From positions 62,001-126,000 of the forward strand of contig WGMK01000005.1 in assembly GCA_016125095.1 (NCBI GenBank): a stretch of DNA of 64,000 nucleotides, in the 5' to 3' direction. This stretch comes from Candidatus Hydrogenedens sp. GTDB taxonomy: Bacteria; Hydrogenedentota; Hydrogenedentia; Hydrogenedentales; JAEUWI01. The notes under the pieces are model-generated. The model did no database searches, was not told where the DNA came from, and saw only the letters and a list, made by a program, of their open reading frames with translations. Below, in pieces: positions 9,025-17,658 of the stretch (positions are counted from its first letter, which is position 1; each line of letters begins with the position of its first letter). The translations under genes and the position numbers were made by a program.

Positions 9025-11958
9025 CTAGAGTCCTAGAATGTACGCTGCCACGTCGGCGATGGATTGCGGCGGCAGGAGCACGCCCCAATCCTCGGGCATG
9101 ATGCTGCGACCACTGCTTTCCATCGTCTCAATATCGGACTTGAGGAGCGTATCGCGTGCACCCAACGCCCGCTTGAGCGTCACACTGGCCGCCGTGTCGG
9201 ATTCGATCACGCCCGAGTAAGTCTCGAAATCCTTGGTCTCGACGATGTAGTTGAAGTACTGCGGATTCACTTCCTTGTTCGGCCAGAGAATATTGGTGAC
9301 GATCTTCTCCGCCCCGGCTTCCCGCAGCGTTTCGAGATCGGGGCCGACCGCGTGCCCCACCCCGCCGGCCCGATGGCACTGCGCGCAGTTGGCTTCGTAC
9401 ACCAGCTTGCCGCGCTGGGGTTCGCCCTGTAGGGCCAGCGCCTCGGAAAAGACCGCGTCGAGGTCTACGGGCACCGCCGTGTGCAGGGCCGAAGCGCGCG
9501 CGCGGATGTCCTCGTCCTCGTCCATCATCATTTGATACCACCGCGTACTGTCGAGCAGTCCGAGCGGCACCGCTCCGGACTCCATGGCCGCGAGCAGCGC
9601 TTGGACCGAGCCGGGCTTACTGAACAGGAACTCCATAACCTCGAGACGAACGAGGTCGGGCAGGCTCTTCAATTGCGCGGCCAGTGCCGGCGCCAGCGTA
9701 TCGTCGGTAACGGCACGCAGGCCCCGGGCCGCAGCCACCTGCGCCGGCTCGGGTGCTTCGCCGGTGAGCAGCGTCATGAACGCTTCGCGTGCTGCAGCCG
9801 GATCGAGGGCCGCAGCCAGCGCTGCGCTACGCGCGTAAGCTTCCGCATCGGCAGCGGGCGAACGCAAAACGTCCAGGGCGTCCTTGAGCATGCCTTGGCG
9901 CAGGGCGCCGTCCTTGGCATCGAGCAGGGCGATCAGGTCGGCATGCCCGCCCTGCGCCATGCCGCGCGCGAGGGCTGTGCGCAAGGCGGCGGAATCGGGC
10001 GCACTGCCTTGATACGATTCGAGCGCTGCACCGAGCTTCACGGCGGATTCCGGCGTGGCCGTGGCGCCCGCCTGCTGCGCCAGGCTGTCAAGCATGTCTG
10101 CTGTGGCGGATGCGTCTTGCTCGGCTAGGTAAAGCGCCAGCACATCGGCGGAGGCCTCGGCGGCGCTGTTCAGCACGGCGGCACGCATCCAGCTATCGCC
10201 GCCGTCGGTGATCGCCAGCGCGGCCAGCGGCCCGACCCGCTCGCCCGGTTCAAAGGCGCCAATGCTCAAGGCCGCTTGTAACCGGACTGGGACGCTCCCG
10301 GCCGTACCGAGTTCGAGTCCGGCGGACAGGCGGTATTCCGGGGCCTCATTTACGCGCAAGGCGTGCACGCGAACGAACGGATGCGGGTCTTTGAGGGCCT
10401 GTTCCAGCTGTGCAGGTTTCAAGGCATCCAGGCTTCGGAGCGCGTAGAGCGCGTGAATGCGGCCCTCGGGATTCGCGCCATGCTCGAGCAGTTCGCCCAG
10501 GGACTCGACCGCTTTCGAATCCTGCCGCTCCGCAAGCAGCCGGGCCGCGGTAATGCGGTTCCACGCATTGCGCTGATCGAGTTGCGCCACGAGCGCGCGG
10601 GCATCCAGGGCGCCCAAATCGGGTATCTGCGGCTGGGCGAAATCCTTGGGAACGATTCGATAAATGCGGCCGCGGTCGTTGCCGCTGGTCAGGTCGAGGT
10701 GTTTCTTGATGACCGGCGGCAGGCTCTCGGGATGCTCGATCACCTCGCGGTACATGTCGGCCACATAGAGGCAGCCATCGGGACCATTGGCAAATTGCAC
10801 GGGCCGGAACCAGATATCGCGCGAGCGGATAAACTCCGTGCCCTCGTCGGCGCGCTCGGCAATCCATTCCAGCCCCTCGCGACGCAGCGACTTGCGGTGG
10901 ATAAGATTGCCACCCACGTCGCCCACGAATACCTGCCCGCGGTAGTCCTGCGGATAGGCGTCTCCCTCGTAGATGGTGATGCCCGTGGCGCTGGTGAAAT
11001 AGCCGGCCGCCCGGCCACCGCCCTCGACCGGACCGGGCACAAGCCCCTTCACGCGCAGGCGGGTGCGCACCTCGCGCCACGGCTCGACGGGGCTGATACG
11101 AAAGACGTCGGCCGCCGGGCCGTCCGCCGCGATACTGCGGCGTGCCGAGGGCATCTCGAACCCCGGATTGCGCGCCACATACGCATCCTCGAACAGGGTC
11201 ACCTGGCAGTGGTCGCTGTTGGAGCACATGAACTTCTGCCCGAAGCGATCGTACGACATGCCATGCTGACCGCCGCCACTCTCCGCGAAGTAAGCGTAGG
11301 TCTCCGGATCGAAAGCGAAATCGCGGCCGCGCAGGACGAGTGCATCGGCCTCGGGTTCTGCCGGCCGACGGAACTTCGCGCCGGAGGTGCCCGTCGCGCC
11401 ATGGACGAAGTTGTCGATGCCCCACCGCAGGGAGTTCATCATGCCCTGCACGTTCTCCAGGCTGAAGCCAGTGAAGATCACTTCGCGGGAATCCATTACC
11501 TCATCGCCGTCGGTGTCTCGGCAATACAGGATGTCCGGCGGCAGCCCCACGAAGAGCCCGCCCTTGTAGCAAAGCACGGCCGTCGCCCAAGGCAGATTGT
11601 CGACCACGGTCTTGGCCTCGTCGTAGATGCCATCGCCGTCCGAGTCGGTGAGCATCCGAATATCGCCGGGCGTCTCGTCGCGTTGTTCGGAGTAACCCGT
11701 CATCTCCACGACGAACAACCGCCCGTGCTCGTCGAAGTCCATCGCGATGGGATCGCGCACCAGGGGTTCGGAAGCAACCAGTTCCATCCGGAAGCCCGGG
11801 TGTACTTCGAAGGTAGCCAGCGCTTCGGCAGGCTCGGTGGGCGCGATGCGGGGCAATTCGGCCGCATAATCGCGATCAACGGAGTCTTCCGGTTGTGCTG
11901 CGGCCACGCTGGCGGCGAGTGAAAACGCGGCCAGGGCCGCCCATCGGATGTTCAACAT
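9025..11958 (-). CDS. PVC-type membrane-bound dehydrogenase with C-terminal haem-binding domain
   Basis: A secreted protein of 977 residues. The start ATG at 11958 has a strong GGAGG five bases upstream and opens a clean signal peptide ending VAAAQ; an upstream in-frame start gives a poor leader. Residues about 50-430 resemble the six-bladed dehydrogenase/propeller domain common in Planctomycetes (FRMELVASEPLV, DPIAMDFDEHGRLFV, DGDGIYD). The middle is HEAT-like helical repeats rich in Ala and Leu. The C-terminus has a c-type haem site, C858-x-x-C861-H862 (NCAQCHRAGG), followed by the GPDLETL block of the matching haem-binding family. It probably oxidises an extracellular sugar or alcohol; the substrate is unknown. 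It converges on the HD-GYP gene with a 2-base gap. Confidence 0.85.
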   Translation of the reverse strand: MLNIRWAALAAFSLAASVAAAQPEDSVDRDYAAELPRIAPTEPAEALATFEVHPGFRMELVASEPLVRDPIAMDFDEHGRLFVVEMTGYSEQRDETPGDIRMLTDSDGDGIYDEAKTVVDNLPWATAVLCYKGGLFVGLPPDILYCRDTDGDEVMDSREVIFTGFSLENVQGMMNSLRWGIDNFVHGATGTSGAKFRRPAEPEADALVLRGRDFAFDPETYAYFAESGGGQHGMSYDRFGQKFMCSNSDHCQVTLFEDAYVARNPGFEMPSARRSIAADGPAADVFRISPVEPWREVRTRLRVKGLVPGPVEGGGRAAGYFTSATGITIYEGDAYPQDYRGQVFVGDVGGNLIHRKSLRREGLEWIAERADEGTEFIRSRDIWFRPVQFANGPDGCLYVADMYREVIEHPESLPPVIKKHLDLTSGNDRGRIYRIVPKDFAQPQIPDLGALDARALVAQLDQRNAWNRITAARLLAERQDSKAVESLGELLEHGANPEGRIHALYALRSLDALKPAQLEQALKDPHPFVRVHALRVNEAPEYRLSAGLELGTAGSVPVRLQAALSIGAFEPGERVGPLAALAITDGGDSWMRAAVLNSAAEASADVLALYLAEQDASATADMLDSLAQQAGATATPESAVKLGAALESYQGSAPDSAALRTALARGMAQGGHADLIALLDAKDGALRQGMLKDALDVLRSPAADAEAYARSAALAAALDPAAAREAFMTLLTGEAPEPAQVAAARGLRAVTDDTLAPALAAQLKSLPDLVRLEVMEFLFSKPGSVQALLAAMESGAVPLGLLDSTRWYQMMMDEDEDIRARASALHTAVPVDLDAVFSEALALQGEPQRGKLVYEANCAQCHRAGGVGHAVGPDLETLREAGAEKIVTNILWPNKEVNPQYFNYIVETKDFETYSGVIESDTAASVTLKRALGARDTLLKSDIETMESSGRSIMPEDWGVLLPPQSIADVAAYILGL

Positions 11959-12053
11959 AAAGCCTCCGTCGGATGATGAATGCGCCAGTATGAAAGCACA
12001 GGCCGCCGTATGCAACGATCAGCACGATTGCGGTGGAAAACGAGGAGCGGCCG

Positions 12054-12740
12054 ATGAACGTTCACCTATTGCAGCATGTCCCCTTCGAGGGCCTGGGAAG
12101 TATCGAGACCTGGCTGGAAGGGCGGCGCGCCGATGTAAGCTGGACGCGCTTGTACGAACCCGGTGCCTCGCTTCCTGCCCCGGACAGCATGGATCTCCTG
12201 ATCGCGCTTGGGGGCCCGATGAGTGTAAACGACGAAGCCGCATTGCCGTGGCTGGTTGACGAGAAGCGCTTCATTGGCGGGGTGATCGCATTGGGCACGC
12301 CCGTGCTGGGCATTTGCCTCGGCGCGCAGCTCATCGCGGCGGCCTCGGGCGCGCGTGTGTATCCCGGCCCACATCGCGAAATCGGCTGGTTTCCCGTGGA
12401 GCGCGTTGCTACACAGTCCGACTCCTTCGTCGTTCCGCCGCTGCTCGAGGTATTCCATTGGCACGGCGAGACCTTCGACCTGCCGGACGGCGCCGTGCAC
12501 CTGGCCCGCAGCGCGGGATGCGAACACCAGGCCTTCCAGCTGGGCGAGCGAGTCATCGGGCTGCAGTTTCACCTCGAAACCACGCCCGAGAGCGCGGACG
12601 CGATCATCACGCAGTGCAACGACGAGATCGTGCCGGGCACGTATGTGCAGACGGAAGACGGCATGCGGGACGCGCCGGCGGCGGCCTACCAATCCATTAA
12701 CCGTGTCATGGCCGAGATCCTGGATTACCTCACGCGCTAA
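12054..12740 (+). CDS. Class I glutamine amidotransferase-like protein
   Basis: A 228-residue protein of the GATase-1 fold related to stand-alone GMP-synthase-like amidotransferases. The nucleophile elbow is GICLGAQL with C88, and the catalytic His/Glu pair is H173/E175 in QFHLE. ALGGPMSV is the conserved oxyanion-side loop. No synthetase domain is attached. The ATG at 12054 follows GAGGAG by about seven bases and is preferred to an in-frame GTG at 12033. The gene is divergent from the dehydrogenase (95 bases apart), and its stop codon lies in the A-tract of the terminator for the opposite gene. The substrate is unknown. Confidence 0.85.
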   Translation: MNVHLLQHVPFEGLGSIETWLEGRRADVSWTRLYEPGASLPAPDSMDLLIALGGPMSVNDEAALPWLVDEKRFIGGVIALGTPVLGICLGAQLIAAASGARVYPGPHREIGWFPVERVATQSDSFVVPPLLEVFHWHGETFDLPDGAVHLARSAGCEHQAFQLGERVIGLQFHLETTPESADAIITQCNDEIVPGTYVQTEDGMRDAPAAAYQSINRVMAEILDYLTR

Positions 12741-12777
12741 AAAAGATGCGCCGCGGCAGCTTTCGCCACCGCGGCGC
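12739..12777 (-). terminator. Intrinsic terminator of the Gly-rich secreted protein gene
   Basis: A perfect 9-bp inverted repeat (GCGCCGCGG at 12748-12756 and CCGCGGCGC at 12769-12777) with a 12-base loop. On the minus strand it is followed by a run of six T residues (A at 12739-12744 on the plus strand). It sits 29 bases after the stop of the gene at 12806-15694, and its T-tract overlaps the stop codon of the convergent amidotransferase gene. Confidence 0.8.
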
Positions 12778-12805
12778 TGGAGTCATTGGCCGGCGGAGGA
12801 ACCCG

Positions 12806-15694
12806 CTATTTCGCGGGAGCCGGAATGCAGAAGCCGTCCTCAGTCTCGCCCGGGCAGGCGATGATGCCGCCCAGGTTGAAGAATTGTATGGTGCGCAGCA
12901 ATTCGGTGAGCTGCAGGAGCCCGAAGGGCTCGCGGTAGTCGCCGCTGTGGTAGGTACACTCACCCTCGCCGAAGGTCAGGCCCTCATCCGTCAGTGTGAA
13001 TCCATCCTCGCCGGCCACCGCATTCAGCGCGCAGTAGTAGGCGCCCGCGTTGAACAGCTGAATGACCCGAAGCAACTCGGCCAGGCTCAGCGAACCGGAC
13101 CCGTCGGTATCCGCGCTGTATTCGGCTGCGCCTTCTCCCCCGCCCTCGCCCTCGGTACCGCCTTCGGCAATACCCTCGCCATCGAAGCCGCCCTCGATGA
13201 CGCCTTCCACCTGACCCTCGCCGTCGACAGCGCCTTCGCCCTCGAGCACGCCTTCCACGACGCCTTCGGTGGTACCTTCCGTCGAGCCTTCGACGGCACC
13301 CTCGGTGCTACCTTCGACCGAACCTTCGACGACGCCTTCGCCGTCCACCTGGCCTTCGGGCTCACCTTCCGGCACCAGGTCGCCCAGGTCGAGCGATACC
13401 AGCGAGCCAGTCGGCACGGTCGTGGTCCAGTACTGACCGGCAAGCAGATTGCCCGTGCCTTCAATGAGCGCCGGAGCGCCCTCGTTAATCACGATGCTGA
13501 CCTTGCCATATACGGGCTGCGCCGAACGGTTCACGAAGAAGATCTGATCGTAGCCGTCGAACACGCTTTCCGCGCCCGAGTACAGGCCGTCGTTGTCGGC
13601 AAAAAGACGCACATAGACCACCGGAAGACCGGCAGGCTCGAAGTCGACGATGGTTGAGATTTCGGCCTTGTTCCAGAATCCCGCCTTGCAATAGCCCGAG
13701 GCCGCGACATCATCGCCATCAAGCTGGGGCAGAATCGGGGACGATGCGCCGCCGAGGTAGGGATTTGCAGCCAGGAGCAGGTCGTCGTTGGAGAGCTGGC
13801 CGCGCACCAGGTTTTGCGTGCTGAGCGCCGGCTTGCTCAGGAGCGCGCCACCCGCGGACATATTGGAGACCACCGTGTAGCGGCCATTCTCGTCCGCCCC
13901 GGCACCCGCGGCATTGTCGGCCTTCAGCTGCGCTCCACTGGCCAACACCACCGAGCCCTGCACCTTGAGCATGCCGGGCACGCCATAGCCGCCCGCGCCG
14001 CCCGCGCCACCGTTGCCGCCGCCCGCACCCAGTGCGCCACCGCCGCTATTACCGCCGGTACCGCCGGTGCCACCATTGGCATAGCTGATCTGCACCGGAA
14101 GCAAGGGGGCCTCGCCGGGCGCCCCGCCGGCGCCACCGGGTGCGCCTGCCGAACCGGCGCTGCCAGAGGCACCGGCACCGCCCGCGCTACCGGCACCCGA
14201 CGACTGCGGAAGCGACGCTGAAATATTAATCTCTACTCCGGGAAGGAGGTGCAAAAGCCCGCGTGCGGCGATAAGAATCGCACCGCCGCCGTTGCCGCCG
14301 GTCCCGCCTGCACCGCCAATGCCGCCTGAGCCGCCGGCACCGCCAGCGCCGCCCGTGCCACCCGCGCCGGCATCGCCCGCGCTACCGCCCGTGGCACCGA
14401 ACCCAAGCACACCGCCGGTGCCATCGCCGCCGGTACCGCCTTGGCCACTCGTGCCGTCAGTGCCCGGTTGACCAAGGCCGCCTTCCGAGCCACCATTGCC
14501 GCCCGAACCGCCGCCGCTGCCACCCGTGCCGCCCTGGCCGCCGCGACCGCCTGAACCGCCGCCACCGCCGCCGCCGCCGATCTCGGCCTGCACGGGCAGA
14601 TTTACGATGGGGAGCGTCGCATCGATATTGGTGCTGGCGCCGCCGCCGCCGCCGCTGCCTCCGCCGCCGCCGCCACCGCCGCCGCCCGAGCCGCCGCCGC
14701 CGCCGCCCGCACCGCCGCCGCCGCCGCCGCCGCCCGGACCCGCCGCCAAGTCAAAGGTGTCCGCCGGAATACCGAAAACGCCGTTGGTACCGTCATTTCC
14801 CGCTGCGCCCCCCTTGCCCGGGGTTGCATTGCTGTCTGCAGGCGCGGTGCCGGCACCGCCAGCCGTGCCCCCCGAACCCGGCAAACCGTAGGTAATCGGA
14901 GGGGTGGTGATATTGAGCGTAAGGACAGTGCCGCCGTCGCCCCCCGTCAGGACGCCTTCACCAGCCCCGCCGACGAGCGACGAGCCCGTTCCGGGCTGGC
15001 CGTCTTCCCCTTCGTTGCTGCCGCCTGCGCCACCCTGACCGGCCACCTCGCTGCTGTTGCCGAAGCCGGAACCGCCTGCGCCACCCGCCTGTGAATTCGA
15101 ATTACCGGCATTTCCGGCGTTGCCGGGATTACCCGGGCTGCCGCCGGAACTTCCGAGCCCAGCTTCTCCGGGGAGAGATTCGGCATTGCCGTTGGCGCCC
15201 TTGCCGCCCTTGCCGCCTGCGCCGCCGGCACCACCCGCACCGCCGATACCGCCGTTACCACCCGAAGCGCCTGCCGAACCGGCACCGCCTTGTCCACCGC
15301 CGCAAATGCCCGCCGAGCAATCAAACGACGCGCCGATTACGACGTCGCCCGTGCCATTGATAACCAGCGGGCGCGTACCGGTAACGGTTACCGTGGTGCC
15401 CTCGCCGATGGATATGTCTTCGAAGCTGAAGACTGCGGCGCCGTCGATCACGCGGCCCTTGTAAACCGCACCAATCGGAAAAGCATCGACCGCAAAGGTA
15501 GGCGGCGTCGCGCCCGTGTCGATGTCGATCGTGTCGCCATCGCTCGTGACGAGATCCCGCAGGAGACCATCGCTTTCGAAGTATGCTGCTTGCGCATGCG
15601 CGTCAAGCGCCGTCAGCGTGCAGAATCCTAAGATTAATGCAATAACTCTAAAAACCCGAAACGAATAAAGATACAGCCGCCCTGTCGTGCCCAT
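12806..15694 (-). CDS. Secreted Gly-rich protein with Glu-Gly linker and EF-hand-like C-terminal doublet
   Basis: A 962-residue protein of unknown function. Residues 1-35 form a signal peptide ending AHAQ. Residues about 36-124 are beta-rich. Residues about 125-585 are a GGxGGxGG low-complexity region. Residues about 586-774 form a globular segment. Residues about 775-856 are a Glu-Gly repeat linker (VEGSVEGSTEG). The tail has two EF-hand-like units: DTDGSGSLSLAE is a canonical 12-residue calcium loop followed by LLRVIQLFN, and a degenerate second unit contains LLRTIQFFN. The same tail type occurs in the protein ending at 57897. A structural or adhesive surface role with calcium binding is plausible but inferred. 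Phe-Gly/Gly-Gly composition resembles PE-PGRS-type proteins only in composition. Confidence 0.8.
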   Translation of the reverse strand: MGTTGRLYLYSFRVFRVIALILGFCTLTALDAHAQAAYFESDGLLRDLVTSDGDTIDIDTGATPPTFAVDAFPIGAVYKGRVIDGAAVFSFEDISIGEGTTVTVTGTRPLVINGTGDVVIGASFDCSAGICGGGQGGAGSAGASGGNGGIGGAGGAGGAGGKGGKGANGNAESLPGEAGLGSSGGSPGNPGNAGNAGNSNSQAGGAGGSGFGNSSEVAGQGGAGGSNEGEDGQPGTGSSLVGGAGEGVLTGGDGGTVLTLNITTPPITYGLPGSGGTAGGAGTAPADSNATPGKGGAAGNDGTNGVFGIPADTFDLAAGPGGGGGGGGAGGGGGGSGGGGGGGGGGSGGGGGASTNIDATLPIVNLPVQAEIGGGGGGGGSGGRGGQGGTGGSGGGSGGNGGSEGGLGQPGTDGTSGQGGTGGDGTGGVLGFGATGGSAGDAGAGGTGGAGGAGGSGGIGGAGGTGGNGGGAILIAARGLLHLLPGVEINISASLPQSSGAGSAGGAGASGSAGSAGAPGGAGGAPGEAPLLPVQISYANGGTGGTGGNSGGGALGAGGGNGGAGGAGGYGVPGMLKVQGSVVLASGAQLKADNAAGAGADENGRYTVVSNMSAGGALLSKPALSTQNLVRGQLSNDDLLLAANPYLGGASSPILPQLDGDDVAASGYCKAGFWNKAEISTIVDFEPAGLPVVYVRLFADNDGLYSGAESVFDGYDQIFFVNRSAQPVYGKVSIVINEGAPALIEGTGNLLAGQYWTTTVPTGSLVSLDLGDLVPEGEPEGQVDGEGVVEGSVEGSTEGAVEGSTEGTTEGVVEGVLEGEGAVDGEGQVEGVIEGGFDGEGIAEGGTEGEGGGEGAAEYSADTDGSGSLSLAELLRVIQLFNAGAYYCALNAVAGEDGFTLTDEGLTFGEGECTYHSGDYREPFGLLQLTELLRTIQFFNLGGIIACPGETEDGFCIPAPAK
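13940..15322 (-). repeat. GGN trinucleotide low-complexity tract
   Basis: The region encodes the GGxGGxGG block of the secreted protein. On the plus strand it appears as dense runs of CCGCCG(C/A/T), densest at about 14540-14740. No reading-frame disruption is seen. Tracts of this kind are prone to expansion and contraction. On the opposite strand they generate spurious poly-Pro frames, which I do not annotate. Confidence 0.8.
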
Positions 15695-15739
15695 GGAAGA
15701 AGAGTCCCCTCTGATTTAGGTGTGTCCGAACCGCTCCCC

Positions 15740-15769
15740 CTAATAGAGCAATCCGGATTTGTTAGGCAA
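15740..15769 (-). promoter_or_regulatory. Candidate sigma-70-type promoter for the Gly-rich secreted protein
   Basis: On the minus strand, TTGCCT (15769-15764) and TATTAG (15745-15740) are separated by 18 bases. This would place transcription start near 15733, about 40 bases before the start codon at 15694. Found by eye only. Confidence 0.4.
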
Positions 15770-15805
15770 AAGCTTAGCACTAGCGTCTTAAAAGCGCAAG
15801 CATTT

Positions 15806-17593
15806 CTAACTGATTGAAATCGAATGTCGGATTATCGCCGCAATTCGTCGGCCAGTTTTCCCGTCGAGTGCGCCGAAGTGACGCTGAATATAGTTGCTGC
15901 GGGCGACCTGGAAGGCGCTCGTAGCAGCGTCCACATCGGCCAGGGCGGTCTGTAAATCGGCACCCTGATCGAAGGGGATGGCCACGCCGGCTTCGAGTAC
16001 GCCGAGCCAGTCCCCCACGGCGCGAGGCGCGAGCACGAGACTGGGGCGTCCCCACACGGCGGCCTCGGCGAGCACGGTACTGCACACCGAGACGTGTACG
16101 TCGCATGCATCGAGCCAGTATTCAAGTTTGCCATTGGCCACGACCACGGCGCGCTCCGACACGCCGTATGTCGCGAAATAATCCTGCCAATGCGCGCCGT
16201 CGCCTTCGCGTGGATGCGGGCGGACAACGAGTTTTACGGAATCTGGACAGGCCTGCAGGGCGGGCAACAGCACCTCGGCCGCGAGGCCGTGATAGAGATC
16301 CTGCGAGGTCAGCAGAAGCAGAGTTCCCCCGGTGTCTTGCATCGCGTCGTCGCGCAGCCGGGTTCCCGCCGCGCCGCGCTCACCCCAGGGGCGCTCGACG
16401 TGATCGCGCAGGTCGTTTTGCGGCTGGCCCGTTACTTCGATGGACTCGCTGGCGTAGATGCCGAGGGCTGCCAGCAAGCCTTGCTCATGTTCGCCGTATA
16501 CGCAGGTGATTGAGGCCAGCGGTATGTCTTCGGGCGTGCAGTGCTGCGGATAGGCGTAGTGCAGATGATGGGCGTGAATGCACCCGTGCTGGACCGCGAT
16601 GACCGGAACCCCTGCAAGAAGCGCGGCTGCCTTCAGCGCATGCTCGCCGCCATTCTCGTCGCAGGTGACCACTACGCTTACGCCCCATCGCCGCAGCCAG
16701 TTGGGGAGTACCTGCAGATAGGTGTCGTGCTCCCGGGCTTGATGCTCCGCCTGGGCCGTCACAAACGCCTCCGCCAGCGGACGCAGATCGATGCCTTCGA
16801 ACATCAAGGGCACGTGAGAGATTGGTTGACGCATGGGCATGGATCGCGGCCCGTGAATCCGATACTGCAGGTGAAACAGATCACCAAAGAGATGACTGGC
16901 CGGGCGCTCCCACAAGCCGCGCCATTGACCGGCGAAAGTGCCATGACTCTGCTCTAGGACGAGCGGCTCCATCCCTTCGGCGCGCAGGGCGTCGAGGGTC
17001 GAGGCCATCTCGCGGTCGCGCACGCCGTCCCAGGCATTTGCGCGGGAAACGACCAGTACGCGAGGCGAGGCACCGCCAGACCACAGCCGCAATGCGCGAT
17101 ACCAAGACACCGCACCTTTTACGACACGCGCGGCCGCGCGGTTCACGCGGGCTGCGAGGTCGTCTTTCGGAGACGGGTGGACATGCACGGGCACCTCGGG
17201 AAACAAGAGGCGCAACATGGGCGCCGTCCATCGGGGCGTAGGACCATGCACCTCAATCGCTTGAAGGCCGAATCCCCATGCCGCGCGCTGTTGTTGAATC
17301 GAACGCAGCACGGGAAGCAGCGCGGTCAGTTCCTCGTGAACCAGCAGAAATCGTATCCGCCACCAGGGGGAATAGGGACCGGCGAGTGGCAAGGCCGCCT
17401 CCACCCCGGCTGCTTCGGCCCAGACATCCACGGCGGCATGGGCCGCTTCGATATCCGGATGATCGCCCCACACCCCGGCGTGCCAGCGCACCAGTGGATC
17501 GCACCACCGCCCCTGGCGCCAGTGCCAATGCCAGATGCCGTCCTCCTCGAAGTCCGGCCCCGAATCGTGCTCGTGTTCATCGTGTTGTGCCAC
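15806..17593 (-). CDS. Probable GT-B-fold glycosyltransferase / capsule-type polysaccharide biosynthesis protein
   Basis: About 595 residues from the chosen GTG at 17593; the frame stays open to a TTG at 17659, so the start is uncertain. The N-terminal half is poorly recognisable. The C-terminal half resembles GT-B enzymes of the capsule/CDP-glycerol transferase and UDP-GlcNAc-epimerase-like group: VIAVQHGCIHAHH, VTGQPQND, LLLLTSQD, VVRPHPREGD, and a terminal motif VSVCSTVLAEAAVWGRPSLV. These are nucleotide-sugar binding elements. No signal peptide or membrane segment is visible, so it is probably cytoplasmic and acts on surface polysaccharide. It is divergent from a family 2 glycosyltransferase, which supports a glycan-assembly context. 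Acceptor and donor are unknown. Confidence 0.65.
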   Translation of the reverse strand: MAQHDEHEHDSGPDFEEDGIWHWHWRQGRWCDPLVRWHAGVWGDHPDIEAAHAAVDVWAEAAGVEAALPLAGPYSPWWRIRFLLVHEELTALLPVLRSIQQQRAAWGFGLQAIEVHGPTPRWTAPMLRLLFPEVPVHVHPSPKDDLAARVNRAAARVVKGAVSWYRALRLWSGGASPRVLVVSRANAWDGVRDREMASTLDALRAEGMEPLVLEQSHGTFAGQWRGLWERPASHLFGDLFHLQYRIHGPRSMPMRQPISHVPLMFEGIDLRPLAEAFVTAQAEHQAREHDTYLQVLPNWLRRWGVSVVVTCDENGGEHALKAAALLAGVPVIAVQHGCIHAHHLHYAYPQHCTPEDIPLASITCVYGEHEQGLLAALGIYASESIEVTGQPQNDLRDHVERPWGERGAAGTRLRDDAMQDTGGTLLLLTSQDLYHGLAAEVLLPALQACPDSVKLVVRPHPREGDGAHWQDYFATYGVSERAVVVANGKLEYWLDACDVHVSVCSTVLAEAAVWGRPSLVLAPRAVGDWLGVLEAGVAIPFDQGADLQTALADVDAATSAFQVARSNYIQRHFGALDGKTGRRIAAIIRHSISIS

Positions 17594-17601
17594 GGCGCGA
17601 G

Positions 17602-17610
17602 AGTATAGCA
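17602..17610 (-). promoter_or_regulatory. Candidate extended -10 element (TGCTATACT)
   Basis: On the minus strand TGC-TATACT ends 8 bases before the GTG at 17593. If used, the transcript would start within 1-3 bases of the start codon, giving a near-leaderless mRNA. No clear -35 is seen. Confidence 0.4.
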
Positions 17611-17658
17611 CTCCGCCCTGGTTGCATCGCCCCGGCGGGGCAACGCATCGTATGCGCA

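Noticed and set aside
14496..14891. Poly-Pro protein on the plus strand
   Set aside because: It is the complement of the GGN tract in the secreted protein, which has a signal peptide, a terminator and a tail on the minus strand.
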